In this document: piece by piece, positions 53,145-61,776 of the stretch
Layout of the letters: the number at the start of each line of letters is the position of its first letter
Numbering within the stretch: the first letter of the stretch is position 1
Source of the DNA: CAWCJL01 sp963795775
GTDB taxonomy: Bacteria > Acidobacteriota > Terriglobia > Terriglobales > Acidobacteriaceae
Assembly: GCA_963795775.1 (NCBI GenBank)
Contig: CAWCJL010000004.1
Location: 400,658-464,657, forward strand
Length of the DNA stretch: 64,000 bases
Direction of reading: 5' to 3'
The notes under the pieces: model-generated
Database searches by the model: none
The model's input: the letters and a program-made list of their open reading frames with translations, nothing else
Told to the model about the DNA's origin: nothing
Position numbers and translations under genes: made by a program

Positions 53145-54179
53145 CTAACTAAGGTAGATATCGTCAATCCGCAGCCAAAGGCTGGTGTTCTGGCCTTTGA
53201 ATCCGGCGAAGACCGTCACCGACGTGTTGCTCCCCGAGTTGAATGTGATCGTCTGCGGAGTGTAGCTCGGCGCAGCGCCAAAGGCCCTTTGATTGAGGGC
53301 TGCCGGCCCGCTGCCAGCACGGACCCCAAATAGGCCGGCATTTCCAGTGAAGTTGTTCTGCACCCACCCGGTGAGCGTGTAATTCGTTCCTGGTTGTACA
53401 GCGATGGTCTGGGTGTAGGCGTTCCAATTCCCAGAAGTGCTGCTGATGGAGGCGTCGTTGGAACCGGAATGGGCAACGCCCGCGCCTATGTCAACGGTGT
53501 GAGAATCCGGGCCTTCCGAGATCCATGGGGCGATGATCGAGGAACTCATTTGTGCCTCGAAACTGGAATCCTTGACCAAATTCCTCCCGCCGTAATACAC
53601 AGCCAATTGGCTAATCGAGCTGAAATGCGAGGAGCCCGCGGGTGTCCCGATAATGCGCACGCCGGCTCCCATGTTTGCGGAAAGTCGAAGGTGTAGGTAG
53701 CCTGCGCGCCCGCCGTATTGGCGTAGGGGTACGTCGGAGTGATCGCCACAAGCCCCGGAATGTCTACCCATGTGAAGTTCTGATACACCTGCACGCGCAG
53801 ATCACTTGCGTACCAGCCACCGTCGACAAACACATTTCCCGTCTCATAGACCACTTCGTCAATGTTGTACGGCTGCGGCCACATGTAGCCCCACCAGTCC
53901 GTTATCTTGCTCTCCTCGTCGTAGTCGTCCTCGCTCTGGTTGAGAATGCCGCTGTTGAGCTGGTCCGAACAGTTGAGTCCACATAGGGAACCGAAATGCG
54001 TGCTCTTACTGATGGCGCGCGCCCCCGGCGCGAGCGCCAGGTTTGTGTTCGATTGAGAGTTTGCCGGAGTCGCAGAGGAGGCCAGTGACAGATAAATCTT
54101 CCGCAATGCAAAGGTATAAGAGTCGCCGTTACAGCAGACGTTGCTTTGCAACATCACTGTCTTCCCATCCGCGCTGATG
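53145..54179 (-). pseudogene. 3' part of a secreted carbohydrate-binding protein, frameshifted and 5'-truncated
   Basis: From 54179 downward the frame reads ISADGKTVMLQSNVCCNGD, then an F5/8-type-C-like domain (DEVVYETGNVFVDGGWYASD). Near 53685 the frame changes and continues with MGAGVRIIGTPAGSSH and a CBM4/9-like domain (NLVKDSSFEAQ ... LTGWVQNN ... LWLRIDDIYLS) to 53145. Two in-frame TAG codons sit just upstream of 54179, exactly where homology to a fucosidase begins on the other strand. The N-terminal enzyme domain is missing, so this is the tail of a lost secreted glycosidase. Confidence 0.8.
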
Positions 54180-54680
54180 AACTACTACGACCGCTCTGCG
54201 GAGTTCGGTGTGCATCCAGTCCTCACCTACAAACTGGAATCCATGCCCGCGAACACCGCCACGCTGGACATCGAGCGGGGCAAGCTGGATGCGCTCCGGC
54301 TGTTGCCCTGGCAGACCGACACTTCTATCTCTATCCACTCCTGGGGCTATGTCGAGCACGACGAGTACCGCACGGCCAAATCCCTGATTCACCAACTTCT
54401 CGACACCGTCGCGAAGAACGGGAATATCCTGCTGAATGTCGGGCCCAGGTCGGATGGCACGATCCCGGAGCAGGCGCGTTCCATCCTGCTCCAGATGGGC
54501 GGTTGGCTAGCGACGAACGGAGAAGCAATCTACGGCTCACGGCCGTTCGCGGTGTTCGGCGAAGGCCCGACCAAGGCGCCCCGACAACAAATCTCCCGCT
54601 ACAGACCTCACCACAGGGCACGATACCGTTCCTTAGAGGGCTACAGGACACAAACCCAATCAACAAACAAACCGATCTAA
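54176..54680 (+). pseudogene. C-terminal fragment of a GH29 alpha-L-fucosidase
   Basis: From about 54176 the plus frame reads MNYYDRSAEFGVHPVLTYKL, then DIERGKLDALRLLPWQTDTS, and TAKSLIHQLLDTVAKNGNIL with LLNVGPRSDGTIPE. These are standard GH29 blocks. The enzyme has about 450 residues; only some 140 remain, and the catalytic N-terminal barrel half is missing. The frame also drifts into unrelated sequence after about 54570. It is head-to-head with the truncated carbohydrate-binding gene, so the two were cut by one rearrangement. Confidence 0.88.
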
Positions 54681-54693
54681 AGAGGCCTCAGCA

Positions 54694-55095
54694 ATGACCC
54701 GTTTACTCGCATGCTTGATGATAGTCATAGGCGTTGTATGGACTCTTTGCGTAGCGTGGGCGTTCTTCACGCTGAGCAGAATCTCAACACCTGTATCAAC
54801 TGGGCTCGTCGTTTTTGAATACGGCGGCACATTGCTTCCGGCATTAGCGCTGGTGATTGGGGGAATCCTTGTGTTGAGGGGCAATGCTGCAACCATCGGG
54901 GTGGGCCTGATCGGTCTTGCGTGCTTGGTGTTGACAGGTATCGTGGGGTATCAGTGTTATTTAGGGGTGACTCCTCAACCTCTACAGGCCCGCCCTTCAT
55001 ATTCGTTCTACGCCCTGTTAATGCTGGTAATACTACTTCTTGACGGAGCCGCGTTTAGGATGTATCAGATCGCCACTTCAAGCGGTGGTAAATAA
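54694..55095 (+). CDS. hypothetical four-helix membrane protein
   Basis: A 133-residue protein with four hydrophobic segments (LLACLMIVIGVVWTLCVAWA, LLPALALVIGGILVL, IGLACLVLTGIVGY and FYALLMLVILLLDG). A ribosome site AGAGG precedes the ATG. No family is recognised. It overlaps nothing, and the Rhs fragment starts just downstream. Confidence 0.6.
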   Translation: MTRLLACLMIVIGVVWTLCVAWAFFTLSRISTPVSTGLVVFEYGGTLLPALALVIGGILVLRGNAATIGVGLIGLACLVLTGIVGYQCYLGVTPQPLQARPSYSFYALLMLVILLLDGAAFRMYQIATSSGGK

Positions 55096-55108
55096 GCAAG
55101 GCATCGCT

Positions 55109-55960
55109 ATGATGCAAAGTGAACTCATCTACGACTGCACGCCTCGTTTTGTGCATTTCGCGTACCTTTTTACCGGCAAAGAACGTGACGCGGAGAGTGG
55201 GTTGGACTACTTCGGGGCTAGGTACTACGCGAGCAGTATGGGCCGGTTCATGAGCCCGGATTGGGCAGCGAAGGCTGAACCAGTTCCGTACTCTAAGCTC
55301 GATGATCCACAGACGCTCAATTTGTACACATATGTGCGCAACAACCCGCTCAGTGGAGTCGATCCAGATGGGCACTATTTTGTCGTCGGTGCGCAGGATC
55401 AGAAGTTCTATCGGCAGGTTCTGACCGATCTTTATAGACGCCCCGGCGGGCGAGATCTTGTCAATTCATTGGCGAACTCAGATCGTCCGGTGATTCTTGA
55501 TCGTCGCTCGCTAGCTACGGCTGATACCGGAACCGCCGGAGTGACTAATGCGCTGGCAATCAGTGGCCAACCGGGAGTGGCTGGAGCACACGTAACGGTG
55601 GGTACGGATGCCGATCTAGCGGCTGGTGCCAAAATGGCACCGGGTCAGGTATCGCCTGATGTGACAACAGGTCATGAGCTAGAGCATGCGAATGACGGAA
55701 TTACTGCTGGGCAAAATAGCCTTCAGGCAGGCGCTGCGGCCATGGCTGCTGGAGATGCCCCGTCTTCACCAGGAGCACGCAACACGGTCGGTGGAACCGC
55801 ACAATCGCGAGCTGAAGACATCATGGGCCAGAAGACCGACATGAACAAGAAGGACGCGGGTGCTGCTGTTCAAGGCATCTTGAGTTCCGGTCAACAGCAA
55901 TGGCAGAACAGCACCAATAGATCGGCCATTTGTTCACAAAACCAAGGGGCATGCCACTGA
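55109..55960 (+). CDS. orphan Rhs-repeat tip with C-terminal metallopeptidase-like toxin domain
   Basis: About 283 residues. The first 90 form the conserved Rhs/YD core end: FTGKERDAESGLDYFGARYY, MGRFMSPDWA, and LNLYTYVRNNPLSGVDPDG. After DPDGH, where Rhs proteins switch to variable toxin tips, comes a unique domain of 190 residues. It carries TTGHELEHANDG, an HExxH zinc-peptidase motif. A full Rhs protein has over 1000 residues and no such gene is present, so this is an orphan tip cassette. It is followed by an exported protein that could be its immunity partner. Confidence 0.85.
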   Translation: MMQSELIYDCTPRFVHFAYLFTGKERDAESGLDYFGARYYASSMGRFMSPDWAAKAEPVPYSKLDDPQTLNLYTYVRNNPLSGVDPDGHYFVVGAQDQKFYRQVLTDLYRRPGGRDLVNSLANSDRPVILDRRSLATADTGTAGVTNALAISGQPGVAGAHVTVGTDADLAAGAKMAPGQVSPDVTTGHELEHANDGITAGQNSLQAGAAAMAAGDAPSSPGARNTVGGTAQSRAEDIMGQKTDMNKKDAGAAVQGILSSGQQQWQNSTNRSAICSQNQGACH

Positions 55961-55992
55961 CCGCTGATAGGAACACCTATGGGAGTCACCCA

Positions 55993-56691
55993 ATGACCAA
56001 ACTCTTTTGCTGGATCTTTTCATTGGCGGTTGTGCTGGGGCTGGGCTGCGCAGCCGATTATGCAGGCGCACAAAGCTCTTCCACCCTTATCAAAGTGGTG
56101 GACGCCAGCGGCGTTGAGGGAGTCGCAGGAATCGTTCTTCTGGTAAATCCTGGTGATGCTCGCAAGTCGGAAGCCTTCGTTACAAACACTCGGGGTGAAG
56201 CGACGGCTAATGGATTGCAGTGCGCAATCTGCACTATCAGTGCTTTTGATGCGCACGGCCTATTTGCAAGTCAGACGGCGGAGTTTTCTAGCTCCAGTTC
56301 TTCGGTCAGCCTCACTCTGCAATTGCGTCCGCTAATCGATACGGTTGACGATCCGAAAGCTGTGTCTATAGAACTCGTGATCCATGACCCCAAAGGTAAA
56401 CCGTTGGCACAGCAAGATGTGGTCATCCGGCCAGCCGTGTTGACGCTAGAAGACAATAGGGTCTCACTCCAAAGAACAGACACAACAGGGAAGCTAACCG
56501 TACACTTGCGTGCTGGTCAATATGCGGTAGCCATGATGAGTGGAGATGTCCCATCAGAGGTTCGATTCGAGATTGTAGCCTCCAAAGAACAGTGCTCGGA
56601 CAGAGCAGGCACCTGTGTAGTGGCATTACCTCAATCTTCCCATCGCCCGAAAACCCTTGATCTTCAGCTTGCCTCTGCCGTATTGCGTTGA
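55993..56691 (+). CDS. exported protein with two Ig-like domains, next to the Rhs tip
   Basis: From the ATG at 55993, seven nt after GGAG, the product has 232 residues. The signal peptide is FCWIFSLAVVLGLGCAADYAG, followed by two beta-rich domains that resemble carboxypeptidase regulatory-like folds (VVDASGVEGVAGIVLLVNPG and IELVIHDPKGKPLAQQDVVI). It starts 33 nt after the Rhs tip stop and is on the same strand. In contact-dependent and Rhs systems an immunity gene follows the toxin, and here it would act in the periplasm. That role is inference. Confidence 0.65.
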   Translation: MTKLFCWIFSLAVVLGLGCAADYAGAQSSSTLIKVVDASGVEGVAGIVLLVNPGDARKSEAFVTNTRGEATANGLQCAICTISAFDAHGLFASQTAEFSSSSSSVSLTLQLRPLIDTVDDPKAVSIELVIHDPKGKPLAQQDVVIRPAVLTLEDNRVSLQRTDTTGKLTVHLRAGQYAVAMMSGDVPSEVRFEIVASKEQCSDRAGTCVVALPQSSHRPKTLDLQLASAVLR

Positions 56692-56837
56692 GCTTACGAC
56701 AGGACATTACGCCTATGATGCACTCCGACGCATATGCATCCAGCTTGTGTTTTCCTGACCTGCTCCCCTTGATTCGTCCAGTTGGGAATACGATTTGGGC
56801 GAAAGTTGGGAGGATGAGCCGGAGCAAGCATACGGAG

Positions 56838-56980
56838 GTGCTGGAGAACCTCCGTTGCCAATCGAGCGCAACTTGGGCAACACGTGCCTAGCGATGCCGG
56901 TCCGCACCTGTTGCATAATGCGAATAAGCCCGCTATTAAAGCCCGAAGGCGTGATATAAACGGGCATGTGCCCGCCGCGT
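56838..56980 (-). repeat. dispersed repeat C, copy 2 (inverted relative to 25507-25650)
   Basis: See copy 1. The reverse complement matches blocks such as GGGCACATGCCCG, CTTCGGGCTTTA and ATTGGCAACGGAGG. Orientation is opposite to copy 1, separated by 31 kb. Confidence 0.6.
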
Positions 56981-57264
56981 GGCTCGTTTTACGCTCGGAA
57001 CAGGCTTCCGCAATGGTTCCCTGGAAGTGAGTGCCCGGGATCACATGCCCCGAGCAGGCCTTGGATTGTCTGGGCCCCCGCGCGCCGCGCTAAACAGACG
57101 CGAAAACCGGACTTTGATCCGCGGGTGCGGAGAAATCCTGCCTTGAATACTGCCGTTCAGGATGTTCTGGAGAACTCTCGGGTCCGGTGAAAGTCCGCAA
57201 TTTCGGCCCAAAAGGGCGGGAATTCAGTATCCGGTCCAGCGAGAAGGAACAGATTCAGACTCGC

Positions 57265-57310
57265 TGGCGGAGCGAAGCGAAGCGAATTCGAACCCTCGGT
57301 AGAGCTTTAC
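57265..57310 (-). repeat. second tRNA-Ser-like 3'-end remnant
   Basis: Minus strand ends ... CGAGGGTTCGAATTCGC ... CTCCGCCA. The T-arm and CCA end are recognisable but the stem is disturbed by a GCGAAGCGAA insertion. It shares CGAACCCTCGRTAGAGCTTT with 49682-49725. Confidence 0.5.
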
Positions 57311-58202
57311 GGTCGAGGCAAGCTTGCGCACCGGGACGTACTTTCGTAGGCGAGTTGGTGATTCAGCCGCTTTTCAGAATTCGTCAGAGAATGTGACCGA
57401 CTTCTGCCGCGATCCGCAGTTCCGGCATTACTAGCAATCATATTCACACCGAAATCTCTATTCTTTGATGCCGAGGAAGGCTGTGGCGGAGATGCCCCTT
57501 TTACGGAACGAAACCTCACGGAATGAGTCCGGCCATCTATAGCTCCACAGGCCAGGAGTACCGTTTTCACCGGAATTCATCGGAAGATTGCTGCGGCTTG
57601 GAGGCGTGCTCGCGATCAGTCCTCAAAGATTTGGATGGACTCGATCGGACGTTCTCCGAACCGCGCTGTCTGGTGGCAGAAAGTCCTCAATTTGAGCCAA
57701 TTTTCAATTTCGCGGGTATTTGCGTTCTGCTGCCCATCGGTCTAACTCCCGAACTTGCCAGAGTTTTGACCTACCCTTGGGGCATCAGCAACACGGAGAT
57801 CGTGCTGGCTTGGAGAATCCGACGCATCCTCGACCTCCAAGTCTGGTCCCCCTCCTAGTGTGGGCGCTGGTGATCCTCACTGTCATCATGTCATCGGGAA
57901 GCTGACTTCGGAGAACCTGGAGAGCAGCCGCGAGGCTAACGGCGCGTTCACGAGCGCGAAATCAGTAGATTGCGAGCGCTATTCGCGCGACGGGCAAGGT
58001 CATGGGAGCCGCGAGATTCAATTCGGCGGATGGCGGCCAGCAACTCCGGTGCGTCGATTTCGGAGATGGGCCGCGATCCCAGAAGGGGGAAGATGTCGCC
58101 TCCAAGCGCCGCTTTACGTCAGTGGTGTGGCTCTTTACCCATGTGGCGCTTCGCTTCCCAAATCACTCCCGAGCGACAGCTTCGAAGGAATTCGAGGCCG
58201 CC

Positions 58203-58348
58203 AGCCACGAACGGCAAGGCATCCGCGCTGTCTACATCCTTGCCGAGTACGCGGAACAGCGAAAGAAAATGCTGCATGGTGGGGCGATTACGTCGATGCC
58301 ATCGTGAACGAGTCCAAGGTGATCATCGGCAACTTCGGGACGGCCTGA
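58203..58348 (+). pseudogene. integrase 3'-end fragment, copy 3
   Basis: 58203-58276 is almost identical to 24774-24847 (SHERQGIRAVYILAEYAEQ). One base is missing in the run GCTGCATGG (normally GCTGCAATGG), which breaks the frame. The remaining sequence diverges but keeps the pattern WGDYVDAIVNESKV and ends TGA at 58348. Upstream DNA does not resemble the integrase. It marks the left side of the satellite-like module. Confidence 0.9.
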
Positions 58349-58376
58349 GTCGCACATCTAATCCAAGCCGTTCGTC

Positions 58377-59123
58377 CTACAAATGGCGCGTCAGAAATGA
58401 TCTCTTGAGATTGACTGCTTGGCCTTCTGGATGCCGTACAAGCCATTCCTTCCAGTCCCGCCACGGTGCTCTTTGTATTGCAGACATTTGGTCCCAGCGA
58501 CTCCAGAGGGATACCGCCACAGCCAGCTTTGCCTCGGCATCCTTAGTGGCCTGGCGTTGTTTGCACTGCTTTGAAGTCGCTTTCGGCCCGCAGTCATTCT
58601 GGCAATACACCTTCTGTCGAATGGTTTTCTTGACGTAGTATCTGCCGCATCGGGCGCAAGGGCCCCCGAAGTAGTCCCACATCTCATTTGTGATGAGCCT
58701 TGCGAAAAAGACATGCGCGAGAGACACATCGCGAAATCGGCATTTCAAGTGCTTGATGAATTCGTTCCCGACATATTCTGGCGCGTCTCTACTGACCGGC
58801 ACCTTCTTAGGCTCGATCAGGATATACGCTCTGCCAGTCCCCGCCGGAAAGAAGAACTGAGTTTGGATAGCTGCTTCTACCTGCAACCGAAGTGTGTCCG
58901 TGCTCCCAGCACGGCTATCCCTCGAGAGCTTCATTTTCGAGAAGTCGGGCCCGGAGTCAAGCCAAGCCTGCACCAACCTTTTCAGCTTTTCGTGATCGCC
59001 CGGTTCCGCATCGCGCCAGACAGGATGTTCGGCGCAGTTTAGAACGTCAGCAATCAAAGCAAGACGCTCTTTAGGGGAACCGTGATGAAGAACAAGCGGT
59101 AGGGCCTTAAGCTTCTTTCGCAC
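58377..59123 (-). CDS. CGNR-like zinc-finger protein divergent from alpA
   Basis: A 248-residue protein. The N-terminal 150 residues are helical and unassigned. Near residue 175 a Cys cluster reads CARCGRYYVKKTIRQKVYC, with CGPKATSKQ after it, resembling the CGNR-type zinc finger (CxxC...CxxxC) found in regulators. It is divergent from the AlpA gene. The space between them holds an inverted repeat, so it could be the regulator of both, although no direct proof exists. It is next to the integrase fragment. Confidence 0.75.
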   Translation of the reverse strand: MRKKLKALPLVLHHGSPKERLALIADVLNCAEHPVWRDAEPGDHEKLKRLVQAWLDSGPDFSKMKLSRDSRAGSTDTLRLQVEAAIQTQFFFPAGTGRAYILIEPKKVPVSRDAPEYVGNEFIKHLKCRFRDVSLAHVFFARLITNEMWDYFGGPCARCGRYYVKKTIRQKVYCQNDCGPKATSKQCKQRQATKDAEAKLAVAVSLWSRWDQMSAIQRAPWRDWKEWLVRHPEGQAVNLKRSFLTRHL

Positions 59124-59141
59124 ATTTACTCCAGCACGAAC

Positions 59142-59179
59142 GGTACACTTTCATGCTTCTTACTTCCTTGAAGTGTACC
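59142..59179. promoter_or_regulatory. operator-like inverted repeat between the divergent zinc-finger and alpA genes
   Basis: GGTACACTT at 59142-59150 is repeated in inverse as AAGTGTACC at 59171-59179, nine of nine bases, spaced by 20 nt. It sits in the 96-nt divergent promoter region, the classical place for a dimeric repressor. Confidence 0.65.
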
Positions 59180-59205
59180 GCATTTGATTGCACCTTTGCT
59201 TCTAG

Positions 59206-59277
59206 GAGTCGCCACATAGATGCCCACAGACCTAAAGCTTCTCAGATTGCCGCAAGTTCTCCAGCGAGTCGCCACAT
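59206..59277. repeat. two direct GAGTCGCCACAT repeats around the alpA start
   Basis: The dodecamer occurs at 59206-59217, overlapping the alpA Shine-Dalgarno, and at 59266-59277 inside its coding region. It shares GAGTCGCCA with the repeats next to the integrase at 23.64 kb. It may be an AlpA or integrase binding site. Confidence 0.5.
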
Positions 59278-59438
59278 CGCGCGCTTCCCTGTACGCGAAG
59301 GTGCAGCGGGGCGAGTTTCCCAAACCCATAGCTCTCGGAGGCCGCTCCGTCGCATGGCCTCAGCACGAAGTGGATGCCTGGATTGAAGCGCGCATCAGTG
59401 AACGCGATGCAAGCCAATCCGGTGGTAAACGCCAGTGA
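59220..59438 (+). CDS. alpA: AlpA-family regulator (MerR-like helix-turn-helix)
   Basis: A 72-residue protein with the AlpA pattern LLRLPQVLQRVATSRASLYA, then VQRGEFPKPIALGGRSVAWP and DAWIEARI. AlpA proteins in P4-type elements and PICIs activate integrase/excision or replication genes. The AGGAG before the ATG lies inside a direct repeat. The stop overlaps the next gene (GTGA). It is the first gene of a co-directional operon. Confidence 0.88.
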   Translation: MPTDLKLLRLPQVLQRVATSRASLYAKVQRGEFPKPIALGGRSVAWPQHEVDAWIEARISERDASQSGGKRQ

Positions 59439-59965
59439 CCCTCGAAGCCTTTGCGGAGTTTGTGAAGGCACGGCGCGCTGGAAAGGGATGGATTTTCCGA
59501 TGCCCTGCCCACAACGACCATAGCCCTTCGGGTTACGCCACAGAAGGGCGGGACGGGCGCTTACTGGTGCATTGCTTCGCCGGATGCCGCGCCAGCGATG
59601 TGCTGTCGGCCCTCGGACTGCGATGGAATGATCTATTCCCCAAGGGCCCTCCACCCTCACCAGCGGAGATGGCGAAGGCCGCACGCGAGCGCGAAGCCGA
59701 AGCCGCACGGAATAGAGAGCAGCGGGCCGGAGAGCGCGCATTAGAGGACCGGACGAAGCGTCTGGAAGACGTCATCCGCGAACTGGGCAAGCGGCTCATG
59801 CTCATGCCGAACGGAGCGCCATCCGAAGATGCGCTTACCCGGCTCTACCACGAAACGCTGAACATGCTGCCGGAACGCCGGCCAACCGATGCCGAGTTGA
59901 TTCGTGCAATGGATTCACAAAGAAGCGGCCCCGCTGCGAACGGGGCCAGTGAGGTGTGCGTTTGA
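59435..59965 (+). CDS. CHC2 zinc-finger primase-type protein
   Basis: A 176-residue protein starting with GTG coupled to alpA. The N-terminal CHC2-like zinc ribbon has FRCPAHNDHSPSG and VHCFAGCRASDVLSALGL, giving C-x2-H...C-x3-C. Helical residues (EMAKAAREREAEAARNREQ) follow. It lacks the TOPRIM catalytic part of full primases, so it may recognise template DNA and work with the next protein. The order alpA-primase is that of phage satellites. Confidence 0.85.
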   Translation: MTLEAFAEFVKARRAGKGWIFRCPAHNDHSPSGYATEGRDGRLLVHCFAGCRASDVLSALGLRWNDLFPKGPPPSPAEMAKAAREREAEAARNREQRAGERALEDRTKRLEDVIRELGKRLMLMPNGAPSEDALTRLYHETLNMLPERRPTDAELIRAMDSQRSGPAANGASEVCV

Positions 59966-61776
59966 CAATCAACACTCTACCAGAAGAAAACTACAGCCCA
60001 TTTGCGCCGGAGTTGGACCTGCTCGCGGGAACTACGCTCGCCCAACTGAAAGCCCTGGCGAATCCACCAGAGGACGCGCAAAGACGGGAATCTCCACCGA
60101 TCTGCCGCTACAAGGATGGCCGATTCACGGTTGCCCCCGATGGCGTCTTTCATGTGAACGATGAGGGCGAACGTACTCAGGTATGCGCAGAACTGCGCAT
60201 CGAAGCCGAAACCCGCGATGCCCACAATCAAGCATGGGGCCTGTTGCTGCGCTGGCTTGACCGGGATGGAAAGCCACACTCCTGGGCCATGCCAAGGGAT
60301 CTGCTTTATGGCGAACAAGCCGATGTATTACGCGAGCTTGCGTCGCGTGGTCTCACCATCGCACCCAATCCTGGAAGCCGAGGACTATTGTTGGCCTATC
60401 TCCAAGCATGGCAGACAGAAGAACGCGCCCGTTGTGTGGACCGACTGGGCTGGCACGGCGACGTCTACTGCACGCCAGAAGAAACTATCGGCGCGAACGA
60501 AGCGGAGCGGGTCATCTTCCAATCCGCCGGAGCGATGCAGCCCGAACACTCCATCGCTGGCACGGTGAGCGATTGGCGTGAATCGGTCGCGGCTCTCGCG
60601 GCGGGGAATACGCGGCTGGTGCTTGCCATCTCCGCCGGTTTCGCCGGAACGCTCCTGGCACTTCCGGGAGAGGACTCTGGCGGCCTTCATCTGGTGGGGC
60701 CGTCGTCCTGCGGCAAAACCACAGCCCTCCGAGTTGCCGCTTCCGTATGGGGGAGGCCTGATTCATTCATGCGCCAGTGGCGGGCCACGGCGAACGGACT
60801 GGAAGGACTCGCGGCCGTTCACAATGACGGGCTGCTGTGCCTGGATGAGCTTTCCCAGCTAGACCCAAAGCAGGCGGGCGAAGCAGCTTACATGCTCGCC
60901 AACGGCAAGGGCAAAGCCCGCGCCTCTCGCTCCGGCAGCGCTCGCATGTCGGCAAGCTGGCGTCTTCTGTTCCTGTCGAGCGGAGAACTGGGGATCACGG
61001 AACTGATCGAAGGCATCGGCAAGCGAGCGAATGCGGGGCAGGAGATACGGCTGGTGAATATCCCGGCGGACGCAGGAGCGGACATGGGCATGTTCGCGGC
61101 TCTGCATGGGCACCCCACACCAGCGGCCTTCGCCAATGCCGTGAGCCTCGGCGCGTCATGCCGCTACGGCGCAGTAGGGCGGGAATGGTTACACCGCATC
61201 GTGGCTGACCGCACCAAACTGGTGGATGTGATCTCGGACGGCGTTCGGGAGTTTGTTGCCGAGTCTGTACCAAAGGGCGCGAGCGGGCAAGTCGAGCGCG
61301 TCGCGCGTCGCTTTGGGCTGGTAGCGGCGGCGGGCGAGCTTGCCACGCATTACGGCCTAACCGGGTGGAGCGAAGGCGAGGCAGCAGACGGCGTTCGCGC
61401 CTGCTTTCAGGCATGGCTCCAGGAGTTCGGCACTGGCAATCGGGAAGACATGGCACTGTTGGCGCAAGTGCGAGGGTTCCTGGAAAAGCATGGAGCTTCG
61501 CGGTTTCAGAGTATTGAGGCGGAGAGCGGGTTTGTCCCCAACCGCGCCGGGTTCTGGCGAGATAAGGACGGGGCGCGGCAATACCTGGTGCTTCCAGAGG
61601 CGTTCCGCACGGAAGTTGTGGCCGGGTTCAAGCCGAACCATGCGTGTAAAGTACTCCGCGATGCCGGGATGCTGCACCCCGGCAAGGAGCGGCAGAGCGA
61701 TAAAAGCCGTTTGCCCGGCTTCGCTCATTCGCAATGGGTATATGTCCTTACGTTCGGCCCGGAGGTGGAGGGATGA
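59962..61776 (+). CDS. DUF927 ATPase (replication/helicase-like)
   Basis: About 604 residues. DUF927 landmarks are WLDRDGKPHSWAMPRDLL near residue 95, the Walker A LVGPSSCGKTTALRVA near 252, the Walker B LLCLDELSQLDP near 290, and RTNGLEGLA-type blocks between. Such proteins are superfamily ATPases in mobile elements and are often annotated as helicases. TTG at 59962 has GAGG at a good spacing (7 nt); a GTG six nt upstream is possible. Its stop overlaps the next gene (ATGA). It takes the place of the replication protein in this element. Confidence 0.9.
   Translation: MTINTLPEENYSPFAPELDLLAGTTLAQLKALANPPEDAQRRESPPICRYKDGRFTVAPDGVFHVNDEGERTQVCAELRIEAETRDAHNQAWGLLLRWLDRDGKPHSWAMPRDLLYGEQADVLRELASRGLTIAPNPGSRGLLLAYLQAWQTEERARCVDRLGWHGDVYCTPEETIGANEAERVIFQSAGAMQPEHSIAGTVSDWRESVAALAAGNTRLVLAISAGFAGTLLALPGEDSGGLHLVGPSSCGKTTALRVAASVWGRPDSFMRQWRATANGLEGLAAVHNDGLLCLDELSQLDPKQAGEAAYMLANGKGKARASRSGSARMSASWRLLFLSSGELGITELIEGIGKRANAGQEIRLVNIPADAGADMGMFAALHGHPTPAAFANAVSLGASCRYGAVGREWLHRIVADRTKLVDVISDGVREFVAESVPKGASGQVERVARRFGLVAAAGELATHYGLTGWSEGEAADGVRACFQAWLQEFGTGNREDMALLAQVRGFLEKHGASRFQSIEAESGFVPNRAGFWRDKDGARQYLVLPEAFRTEVVAGFKPNHACKVLRDAGMLHPGKERQSDKSRLPGFAHSQWVYVLTFGPEVEG

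Larger units (their letters stand above)
56692..58202. other. 1.5 kb decayed segment with repeat C copy 2 and a tRNA-Ser scar
   Basis: Open frames (for example 57523-57858) lack motifs. Repeat C lies at 56838-56980 and a tRNA-Ser-like 3' end at 57265-57310. Directly afterwards the third integrase fragment starts. I see no intact gene. Confidence 0.55.
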
